Positions 40,046 through 47,319 of a DNA stretch of 64,000 nt are shown piece by piece. The stretch comes from Prochlorococcus marinus str. SB. Lineage in GTDB: Bacteria; Cyanobacteriota; Cyanobacteriia; PCC-6307; Cyanobiaceae. Each line of letters opens with the position of its first letter. The first letter of the stretch is position 1. The stretch covers positions 186,001 through 250,000 of the forward strand of contig NZ_JNAS01000001.1 of the NCBI RefSeq assembly GCF_000760115.1, given 5' to 3'. Below the pieces are notes generated by a model that saw only the letters and a program-made list of their open reading frames with translations, did no database searches and was not told the DNA's origin. Made by a program: the position numbers and the translations under genes.

Positions 40046-43000
40046 ATGGAATCTTTCAGAACCTATCTAAATAGAGATGAAAAGCCATTAATAATTTTTG
40101 ACGGAGGTACTGGAACATCATTTCAGAACTTAAATCTTACAGCAGACGACTTTGGAGGAAAAGAATTAGAGGGTTGTAATGAAAACCTTGTTTTATCCTC
40201 ACCAAAGATAGTTGAAAAGGTCCATAATTCATTCTTAGAAGCAGGTTGTCATGTTATAGAAACTAATACTTTTGGTGCCTCATCAATAGTTCTTGATGAA
40301 TATGATATTAAGAATAAGGCATATGAGATAAATAAAAATGCTGCTCTAATAGCAAAAAAAGCTGCTGCAAAATATGCATCAGTTGATAAGCCAAGGTTTG
40401 TTGCTGGTTCAATTGGACCAACCACTAAATTACCCACATTAGGACATATAAATTTTGATGAATTAAAGGAATCATATAAAGAACAGATATATGGTCTTAC
40501 GGATGGAGGAGTTGATCTACTTTTAATTGAAACTTGTCAAGATGTATTGCAAATAAAATCTGCCTTATTAGCTTCTAAAGAAGTACTTGATAGTAAAAAT
40601 ATAGATATACCTATAATGGTATCTATAACAATGGAAACAACAGGTACTATGCTTGTTGGATCTGACATTGCCTCTGCATTAACAATATTAGAGCCGTTTA
40701 ATATAGATATCCTTGGACTAAATTGTGCTACTGGTCCAGAACAAATGAAAGAACATATTAAATATTTGTCTGAAAATTCTCCCTTCGCTATAAGCTGTAT
40801 TCCCAACGCAGGACTTCCTGAAAATATTGGCGGTGTTGCTCACTACAGATTAAAGCCAATAGAATTAAAGATGCAGTTAATGAATTTTATATATGACTTT
40901 AATGTTCAATTAATAGGTGGATGTTGTGGGACAACACCCGAACATATTAAATATCTTTCTTCAATAATCGATGAAATTATTGATAACGAAATGCCAAATA
41001 AAAATGGTAAGAACAATTTAAGTGGCTATATTCCTTCTGCATCATCAATATATAATTCTGTACCGTACAAACAAGATAATTCTATTCTGATTGTAGGCGA
41101 AAGATTAAATGCAAGTGGATCTAAAAAGGTAAGGGAGTTGTTAAATAACGATGATTGGGATGGACTAGTATCAATTGCCAAGCAACAACAAAAAGAAAAT
41201 GCACACGTTCTTGATGTGAATGTTGATTATGTAGGGAGAGACGGAGTGAAAGATATGAAAGAAATAACATCAAGACTTGTTACCAATATAAATTTGCCAT
41301 TAATGATTGACTCTACAGATGCTGACAAAATGGAAAGTGGATTAAAGTCAGCTGGTGGTAAATGTATTATAAATTCAACCAATTACGAAGACGGTAATGA
41401 AAGATTTGATCAAGTTCTAAATTTAGCCTTGGGGTATGGTTCAGGTCTTGTTGTAGGAACTATTGATGAAGATGGAATGGCAAGGAATGCAGATAAAAAA
41501 TATGACATTGCTAAACGAGCAATTAATAGAACCAGGGAATGCGGTTTGTCTGATTATGAGCTCTTTTTTGATCCATTAGCTCTTCCAATATCTACTGGGA
41601 TAGAAGAAGATAGATTAAATGCTAAAGAAACAATTACTGCTATATCAAAAATTCGTGAAAATTTTCCTGAGATTCACATCATACTTGGTATATCAAACAT
41701 TAGTTTTGGTCTTTCACCATTATCCAGAATTAATCTAAATTCAATATTTTTAGATGAATGCATTAAAGCAGGATTGGATTCTGCTATCATCGCACCAAAT
41801 AAAATTTTGCCATTATCAAAAATTTCTGAAGAAACCAAAAAGCTTTGCTTAGATTTGATATATGACAAAAGAAAATTTGAAGATGATATTTGTATTTATG
41901 ATCCATTAGTAGAATTAACAAAAGCTTTTCAAGATTTATCTATTCAAGATTTCAAAAAAGCATCTTTAGAAAATAAAAATCTAACTCTGGAAGAAAGCCT
42001 AAAAAATCATATTATTGATGGAGAAAAAATAGGTTTAGAGGATCAACTAAATAAAGCTTTAAAAAAATATAAACCTCTAGAAATAATTAATACCTTTCTA
42101 CTAGATGGGATGAAAGTTGTAGGTGATTTATTTGGCTCAGGTCAAATGCAATTGCCATTTGTACTCCAATCCGCCGAAACAATGAAATTTGCCGTTTCAA
42201 TTTTAGAACCACATATGGAAACTGTGGAAGAAAACATATCAAATGGAAAACTCTTAATTGCAACAGTCAAAGGCGATGTTCATGATATAGGAAAAAATTT
42301 GGTTGACATAATACTTACAAATAATGGTTATGACGTAATAAATCTTGGAATAAAGCAAGATGTTTCAGCAATTATAGATGCACAAAAAAAGCACAATGCA
42401 GATTGCATCGCTATGAGCGGATTACTTGTTAAATCAACTGCTTTTATGAAAGATAATTTAGAAGCTTTTAACAATGAAGATATTAGTGTACCAGTAATAT
42501 TAGGAGGTGCAGCCTTAACCCCAAAATTTGTAAATGAGGACTGCAGCAAAATATATAAAGGGAAAATTTTATACGGAAAAGATGCGTTCACTGATCTTAA
42601 ATTCATGAATGAATATATGGACAATAAAAAAAAGGGTAATTGGTCAAATACAGAGGGATTCATCAACAATGAGGGAATAGATATTAATTTAGCCTCATCA
42701 AAGTCCAACTCTCAAGCAGTTAAAAAATCAATATCTATAGATATAGAGACTTCTAAATTAAATTTAAAAGAAAATTTTATAAGATCTAAATTTATAAATG
42801 AAGAAGAACCAATTCAAGCTCCTTTCTTGGGAACGAAAGTCTTGAACGAGATTGATATAGATTTAAATAAGTTAATTTTTTATTTAGATACAAAAGCTCT
42901 ATTTAGCGGACAATGGCAAATAAAAAAAGGAAAAAACCAAAGCGTAGATGAATATAATAACTATTTGGATTCATATGCTAAACCATTGCTAGATAGATGG

Positions 43001-43612
43001 TTAGAGACAATTGTAGAAAAAAAACTTATTTCACCCAAAGCAGTTTATGGATATTTCAGATGCGGTAGAAAAGATAATAGTATTTTCTTATTTGATGATA
43101 AATCATTAAATAAAATTTCCGAATTTAATTTCCCAAGACAAAAATCTGGGAATAATTTATGCATAGCTGATTTTTATTGTGATTTGAAAAAGGATAAACC
43201 GATAGATATATTTCCTATGCAGGCAGTAACGATGGGCGATATTGCCAGTGAATATTCTCAAAAATTATTTAAAGAAGATAAATATAGCGATTATTTATTA
43301 TTCCATGGACTTACAGTGCAATTAGCAGAAGCTCTAGCTGAGTATGTCCATGCATTAATTCGTATTGAATGTGGTTTTAGGACTGAAGAACCAGACAAAA
43401 ATAGAGAAATACTAGCTCAAAAATATAGAGGAGCTAGATATTCATTTGGTTATCCTGCATGTCCAAAAGTATCTGATTCAAACATACAATTATCATTGTT
43501 GGATGCAAAAAGAATAAGCTTGACCATGGATGAATCTGAACAACTTCATCCAGAACAAAGTACTACAGCTATCATTTCACTGCACTCAAAAGCTAAATAT
43601 TTCAGCGCTTAA
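40046..43612 (+). CDS. metH: Methionine synthase, B12-dependent
   Basis: It transfers the methyl group of 5-methyl-THF to homocysteine through methylcobalamin. Domains: homocysteine-binding (about 1-310, zinc cysteines in GLNCATGPEQM and IGGCCGTTPEH), pterin-binding (about 345-620), B12-binding (about 650-880, with the cobalt-ligating His in KGDVHDIGKNLVDI), and AdoMet reactivation domain (about 920-1188, RIECGFRTEEP and YRGARYSFGYPACP). 1188 residues, complete. Confidence 0.97.
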   Translation: MESFRTYLNRDEKPLIIFDGGTGTSFQNLNLTADDFGGKELEGCNENLVLSSPKIVEKVHNSFLEAGCHVIETNTFGASSIVLDEYDIKNKAYEINKNAALIAKKAAAKYASVDKPRFVAGSIGPTTKLPTLGHINFDELKESYKEQIYGLTDGGVDLLLIETCQDVLQIKSALLASKEVLDSKNIDIPIMVSITMETTGTMLVGSDIASALTILEPFNIDILGLNCATGPEQMKEHIKYLSENSPFAISCIPNAGLPENIGGVAHYRLKPIELKMQLMNFIYDFNVQLIGGCCGTTPEHIKYLSSIIDEIIDNEMPNKNGKNNLSGYIPSASSIYNSVPYKQDNSILIVGERLNASGSKKVRELLNNDDWDGLVSIAKQQQKENAHVLDVNVDYVGRDGVKDMKEITSRLVTNINLPLMIDSTDADKMESGLKSAGGKCIINSTNYEDGNERFDQVLNLALGYGSGLVVGTIDEDGMARNADKKYDIAKRAINRTRECGLSDYELFFDPLALPISTGIEEDRLNAKETITAISKIRENFPEIHIILGISNISFGLSPLSRINLNSIFLDECIKAGLDSAIIAPNKILPLSKISEETKKLCLDLIYDKRKFEDDICIYDPLVELTKAFQDLSIQDFKKASLENKNLTLEESLKNHIIDGEKIGLEDQLNKALKKYKPLEIINTFLLDGMKVVGDLFGSGQMQLPFVLQSAETMKFAVSILEPHMETVEENISNGKLLIATVKGDVHDIGKNLVDIILTNNGYDVINLGIKQDVSAIIDAQKKHNADCIAMSGLLVKSTAFMKDNLEAFNNEDISVPVILGGAALTPKFVNEDCSKIYKGKILYGKDAFTDLKFMNEYMDNKKKGNWSNTEGFINNEGIDINLASSKSNSQAVKKSISIDIETSKLNLKENFIRSKFINEEEPIQAPFLGTKVLNEIDIDLNKLIFYLDTKALFSGQWQIKKGKNQSVDEYNNYLDSYAKPLLDRWLETIVEKKLISPKAVYGYFRCGRKDNSIFLFDDKSLNKISEFNFPRQKSGNNLCIADFYCDLKKDKPIDIFPMQAVTMGDIASEYSQKLFKEDKYSDYLLFHGLTVQLAEALAEYVHALIRIECGFRTEEPDKNREILAQKYRGARYSFGYPACPKVSDSNIQLSLLDAKRISLTMDESEQLHPEQSTTAIISLHSKAKYFSA

Positions 43613-43621
43613 TCTAAATCT

Positions 43622-43840
43622 TTAGTTGTTTTCTAAATATTCAATAATTTCTTCTTGAAGTTCTTCCATCGTTTCATTATCACCTAAATCAAGTCCCTCA
43701 CCCGCCGCGTCCTGTGTTAACTCAAGATAATATGAAGCGCCATCACTAGATAAAAATTCTAATGCGGAAGTTTCATCACTATCTTTAAAAGCTTCATAAA
43801 GAGCTTTAAATGCTATGTTTTCAGTAAAGTCCCAATCCAT
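43622..43840 (-). CDS. Small acidic conserved hypothetical protein
   Basis: A 72-residue strongly acidic protein (LDLGDNETMEELQEEIIEYLENN at the end, abbreviated: MEELQEEIIEYL) with predicted helices and no membrane segment. I do not recognise a family; its close packing against metH (9 bp between stops) and good codon pattern support a real gene. Upstream on its strand lies an unusual G-rich tract (43869-43882). Confidence 0.7.
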   Translation of the reverse strand: MDWDFTENIAFKALYEAFKDSDETSALEFLSSDGASYYLELTQDAAGEGLDLGDNETMEELQEEIIEYLENN

Positions 43841-43868
43841 AATGAAAAAAACCTTATTAGAATTATTA

Positions 43869-43893
43869 CCTCCTTACCCCCCATACTCGTCAA
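43869..43893 (-). promoter_or_regulatory. G-rich tract with TTGACG hexamer upstream of the acidic-protein gene
   Basis: On the minus strand a TTGACG hexamer (43888-43893) is followed by GGGGGGTAAGGAGG (43869-43882) and then A+T-rich DNA with TAATAA-type hexamers. The tract lies 29-53 bases upstream of the start at 43840, too far for GGAGG to act as its ribosome-binding site, so it could be promoter spacer or leader RNA. The plus-strand gene at 43940 diverges from the same gap. Confidence 0.35.
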
Positions 43894-43939
43894 CCTTTTT
43901 TAAAGAAATGTTGGTGTTTTATTATTATTAAAAAAATCT

Positions 43940-44323
43940 ATGAACATAAATAATCAAAATCAATTAAATGTCCTTGGAGAAAAAATTGAGATTTGTAGTT
44001 GCGCACCTATGACAGGGTGGTTCAGGGATGGATTTTGCAACTATGACAAGAATGATGGAGGGAATCATTCCATATGTTGTGTGATGGATGATAATTTCCT
44101 GAAATATAGTAAATCACAAGGTAATGATTTAATTACTCCTATGCCTATTTATTCCTTCCCAGGACTAAAGGATGGTGATCATTGGTGTATTTGTCTTGAT
44201 AGGTGGAAGCAAGCATTATTAGACGGTCTTGCACCAAAAGTCATATTAGAATCAACTAATATTGTAGTCTTAGAATCAGTACCTCTAGAAAAATTGAAAG
44301 AATATCAATTTAATAAAAAGTAA
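43940..44323 (+). CDS. DUF2237 protein
   Basis: A 127-residue protein rich in Cys and Trp. The DUF2237 signature is seen as VLGEKIEICSCAPMTGWFRDGFC (abbreviated: CSCAPMTGWFRDGFC), then CCVMDDNFLKYSKSQGNDL and DGDHWCICLDRWKQAL. The family is widespread and its function is not established; conserved cysteines suggest a metal or redox site. It is divergent from the acidic protein gene. Confidence 0.88.
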   Translation: MNINNQNQLNVLGEKIEICSCAPMTGWFRDGFCNYDKNDGGNHSICCVMDDNFLKYSKSQGNDLITPMPIYSFPGLKDGDHWCICLDRWKQALLDGLAPKVILESTNIVVLESVPLEKLKEYQFNKK

Positions 44324-44371
44324 CTACAAGTTTATTTTTTTTTTTAAAATGGTTATGATAATTTTTTTTTA

Positions 44372-45202
44372 ATGAGTTTAGAAATATATTGGAAAAAAGC
44401 ATTAGAACAAACTCGATTATCAATTGATGATGAATCTTTATATCCTCTCAAAACTGATATTATTACAAGAGATTTATATGAAAAAGACGACTTCATAATT
44501 AGGAAACTCGATACTTCAAAATTTATTAAAAAAAAAATTTATGGTCCTAAGCAAAATCCGTTTTGTCCTTGGGAAAAGATACTAGAAATTGATAAAATTG
44601 GTGATAATCATCAACTAATATTAAATAAGTACCCTGTACAAAAAGGTCATATTTTACTTATTACAAATAAATGGAAACCTCAAAATGGATGGTTAGATAT
44701 TAAAGATTGGAGAGCGATCCAACAAGTTAATAATGATACTAGTGGATTATGGTTTTTCAATAGTTCTCCAATTGCGGGAGCAAGTCAACCTCACAGGCAT
44801 TTTCAACTTCTGCGTAGATCTAAAGGTGAGATATCATGCCCTAGAGAAAAGTGGTTTTTAGAGATGAACTCATATCAAGATCTAGATAGTAAGCTTAAAA
44901 AAAATATTATTGTATCCAAATTTGATTTTTTAGAAAATCCATCATGTCTTTTTGAGTTTTACTTAGAATTATGCAAGAAATTGGGACTTGGGGATCCTAT
45001 TAGTGATAAGAAACCGATATGTCCCTACAATATTTTAATAACTAATAAATGGATCGCTATTATAAAAAGAAAAAATGATCATATTCATGGTTTCAGTATT
45101 AACGGTTTAGGATTTGCAGGATATCTACTAGTAACTGAAAATTCAAATATTAATTATTTAAAGAAATTTGGCCCTGAAAAACTTCTAGAAAGTTTTGTTT
45201 GA
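44372..45202 (+). CDS. ATP adenylyltransferase / Ap4A phosphorylase
   Basis: A 276-residue HIT-superfamily protein of the Apa1/Apa2 branch, which phosphorolyses diadenosine tetraphosphate to ATP and ADP. The catalytic HxHxQ element is PHRHFQLLRR near residue 144. YPVQKGHILLITNKWKPQNGW and NSSPIAGASQPHRH agree with the family (NPxVxGASxPHxHxQ type). ATG start. Downstream is a small opposite-strand gene with 3 bp between stops. Confidence 0.87.
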   Translation: MSLEIYWKKALEQTRLSIDDESLYPLKTDIITRDLYEKDDFIIRKLDTSKFIKKKIYGPKQNPFCPWEKILEIDKIGDNHQLILNKYPVQKGHILLITNKWKPQNGWLDIKDWRAIQQVNNDTSGLWFFNSSPIAGASQPHRHFQLLRRSKGEISCPREKWFLEMNSYQDLDSKLKKNIIVSKFDFLENPSCLFEFYLELCKKLGLGDPISDKKPICPYNILITNKWIAIIKRKNDHIHGFSINGLGFAGYLLVTENSNINYLKKFGPEKLLESFV

Positions 45203-45205
45203 ATA

Positions 45206-45385
45206 CTAATTAGTTACCTCAACTTTCTTATCCCTGCTTATTTGGCTTTCTAGAACTTCTATAGATGCTGTTACTGATGCAATTTTACGTTCAAGTGAAT
45301 CCTTAATATAGTTGAGCATTTCTAATTTCTTGTGTTGATAAAAACTCTTTTTTTCTTTAGATGACTTGGAATAACAATTAAACAT
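45206..45385 (-). CDS. Small coiled-coil-like protein, 59 residues
   Basis: ATG at 45385 to TAG at 45206. The translation begins MFNCYSKSSKEKKSF and continues with a charged amphipathic stretch (MLNYIKDSLERKIASVTASI) that could form one long helix. Composition and codon pattern look genuine, and it fills a gap between the Ap4A phosphorylase gene and the next promoter region. I do not recognise the family. Confidence 0.55.
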   Translation of the reverse strand: MFNCYSKSSKEKKSFYQHKKLEMLNYIKDSLERKIASVTASIEVLESQISRDKKVEVTN

Positions 45386-45533
45386 TTTTTTTTTTTTTTA
45401 TTATAAAAAGATACTTAATTGACTTGTGACAGAAAAAATAAATTGGTTTTAATTTAAAAACAATATTCCTTATGGACTTTCAATATTTTTTGAATAAAAT
45501 TAAATAAATTCCATACTCTTCAAGAAAATATTA

Positions 45534-46544
45534 TTGAATAGTCCTGAAAATTCAAATACAAAAAGAATTTCAATTGATTTACCTGAGGAACTAATTTCCA
45601 GGTTTGATCAATTACGAAAAGAGTGGGGATTTAGAGCAAGAGGACCTGTAATAGAAAAGATACTTAAAGAACTTCTTCAAGAAGATGATTTACTACCTAA
45701 AAACCAACAGCAAGAAATAGACTTTAACGATAAGAATACTAATGAAAATTTAAATATTGATGAAGATACTGCATTGGTATTAATTAAATCAGACGTAAAA
45801 AAAGAAGTTAATGAGATATCTCTAAATAAAAGATCTACAAATAACAATCAATATAAAGAAACAGCCAACTCAAATATAAGCCTTCCCAATTTCGTTGAAA
45901 AAAAAGTAAAGAATCTAAGAAGAAGTATTAATAGTGAAAAATTAAAGGAGAATATTAATGATATTCAAATTAATACAATCAAAGAAACTGAATTAATAAA
46001 ATGTCGAATTGAGTTAATTAGTCATTGGAAAACACTATATGGATCAGTTCCTAATGACCATGTAGTAGAAGCTTCAATGGATTGGTTTGAAAGGGATATA
46101 TGGCCAAATCTTGATGGGACTGAAAATCTACCCTTTACTTGGAGTGCAGCCAATAAATTAATGTCAGAATTATGCCCATTTTGGATAAAGAAAAATCCAT
46201 CACTTGAAATTGTTTTATTAATGATTGGCGTTTTAGAAGACCCTTTTGCAACATCAGATCTGATAAATAGAATACCAACACTTATGAGAAGGTTTGTAAG
46301 TAGATTTAAGCGAAATAATAGATCAAATTCATTTGAAACATTGGACTCAACAATGACAGTACATGGAGCACTTAAATTATTGAATTTATCAACATCAGCT
46401 GGATCAGCTCATACATTCCGCAAAATTAGGGAGGCCTATAAATCAATAGCTTTAGAGACACATCCAGATGCTGGAGGATCAACAGATCAAATGAGAAAAT
46501 TAAATGAAGCGTATCAATTGCTAAAAAATCTATATAGAGACTAG
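45534..46544 (+). CDS. Ribbon-helix-helix / J-domain fusion protein
   Basis: A 336-residue protein. Residues 8-50 look like a ribbon-helix-helix DNA-binding domain (RISIDLPEELISRFDQL). A charged linker spans about 50-155. A middle domain (about 158-265) contains two Trp-rich helices (ISHWKTLYGSVPNDHV). The last 50 residues resemble a J domain, with HPD at 310-312 in ALETHPDAGGS and a helix-IV-like KLNEAYQLLKNL. Start is TTG at 45534. It may link transcription or nucleoid binding to DnaK; this is inference. Confidence 0.75.
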   Translation: MNSPENSNTKRISIDLPEELISRFDQLRKEWGFRARGPVIEKILKELLQEDDLLPKNQQQEIDFNDKNTNENLNIDEDTALVLIKSDVKKEVNEISLNKRSTNNNQYKETANSNISLPNFVEKKVKNLRRSINSEKLKENINDIQINTIKETELIKCRIELISHWKTLYGSVPNDHVVEASMDWFERDIWPNLDGTENLPFTWSAANKLMSELCPFWIKKNPSLEIVLLMIGVLEDPFATSDLINRIPTLMRRFVSRFKRNNRSNSFETLDSTMTVHGALKLLNLSTSAGSAHTFRKIREAYKSIALETHPDAGGSTDQMRKLNEAYQLLKNLYRD

Positions 46545-46592
46545 TATAGTAATTCCCATATAAGACCAATAACAAGTCTAATTAATAGTCTC
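46545..46592 (+). repeat. 48-bp repeat, copy A
   Basis: Begins TATAGTAATTCCCATATAAG right after the RHH/J-domain gene and ends ATAGTCTC. It aligns without gaps to copy B (38 of 48 identical). An AGACC...AGTCT hairpin (7-nt loop, one mismatched pair) lies in the centre. Confidence 0.75.
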
Positions 46593-46965
46593 ACATAAGA
46601 TAGCTGTCAAGCAAATAATTTCAAATTTTAATCAATTATTTTTATTCAAATTTATGTAAACAAAAAATATATATTAATGAAATTAAGACAAAATTTGCTT
46701 TTAAAAAATAAAAATTTCTTTGTATAGTAATTCTCATATAAGACTTATTATTAGTCTATGATATAGTCTCAAAATAGATAAGTAAGATAAATAAATTAAT
46801 CGATTTGAATGAATCATGCCCAAACTGCTTAATGCCTGGGAAAAAATAAAAATTGAATAATAAATCAATAAATTATGTCCTTTAAATGTCCAAGAAATTA
46901 ATAAAGGCTAGAAAGCATTGCTATAAGGGCTTTTTATGTGCCTCCGTACTGCCTTAAAGACAGTA
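46593..46965. other. Intergenic region between the RHH/J-domain gene and the small secreted-protein gene
   Basis: Contains repeat copy B (46723-46770). Otherwise A+T-rich with no ORF over 16 codons. A 14-codon ORF at 46816-46860 (MPKLLNAWEKIKIE) is too short to support. GC content rises near 46910-46965, where a hairpin at the end of the secreted-protein gene begins. Confidence 0.6.
46723..46770 (+). repeat. 48-bp repeat, copy B
   Basis: Begins TATAGTAATTCTCATATAAG and ends ATAGTCTC, in the same direction as copy A. Central hairpin AGACT-TATTATT-AGTCT. The 22 bases at the left end differ from copy A at one position only. Confidence 0.75.
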
Positions 46966-46966
46966 C
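46946..46966 (-). terminator. Hairpin overlapping the stop codon of the secreted-protein gene
   Basis: On the minus strand GTACTGTC and GGCAGTAC form an 8-bp stem (one G-U) around a TTTAA loop. The stem starts at the stop codon of the gene at 46966. No U-run follows, so it may protect the mRNA 3' end or pause polymerase instead of acting as a classic terminator. Confidence 0.45.
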
Positions 46967-47226
46967 TACTTAGATTGAAGCTTCTCAATGGCAGTTTGCC
47001 TATCAATACTAGGAACATCACTTAATCCATTAGCATCGAACCAAGGGGCGCTAGCCCAATCAAAACCTTCGCCAAAAGTATTATCTGGTGCAGTTATGTA
47101 CCAGTGACATGATGCATCTGGTATGTCAACAGCACATTTTGACCAATCATCTGACCACTGAGGGACTTGAACCCACAGCACTGAAGATAGAAGTAGAGAA
47201 AGTAGACTAATCATGACCTTTATCAT
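46966..47226 (-). CDS. Small secreted Trp/Asp-rich hypothetical protein
   Basis: An 86-residue protein with a clear signal peptide (MIKVMISLLSLLLSSVLWVQ). The mature part is rich in Trp, Asp and Ser and carries two cysteines (SKCAVDIPDASCHWYI) that could form a disulphide. Likely exported to the periplasm or outside; no known family recognised. Base composition is more GC-rich than its surroundings. It is bracketed by repeats A and B on its 3' side and inverted copy C on its 5' side. Confidence 0.7.
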   Translation of the reverse strand: MIKVMISLLSLLLSSVLWVQVPQWSDDWSKCAVDIPDASCHWYITAPDNTFGEGFDWASAPWFDANGLSDVPSIDRQTAIEKLQSK

Positions 47227-47268
47227 ACAACATTAATTACTTTTATAGGATTATTATTTATCTTATAT

Positions 47269-47316
47269 AAGATTCATATATAGACTTATTTATAGTCTTA
47301 TATGAGAATAGCAATA
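47269..47316 (-). repeat. 48-bp repeat, copy C (inverted)
   Basis: Read on the minus strand it begins TATTGCTATTCTCATATAAG and has the same hairpin core, AGACT-ATAAATA-AGTCT. It aligns to copies A and B over the whole length, with the best match in ATTCTCATATAAGACT. It lies 3 bp from the pheT stop codon and 42 bp upstream of the secreted-protein gene. Confidence 0.7.
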
Positions 47317-47319
47317 CGT

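Noticed and set aside
46816-46860. 14-codon ORF MPKLLNAWEKIKIE
   Set aside because: Too short, no visible ribosome-binding site or conservation evidence; may be chance.
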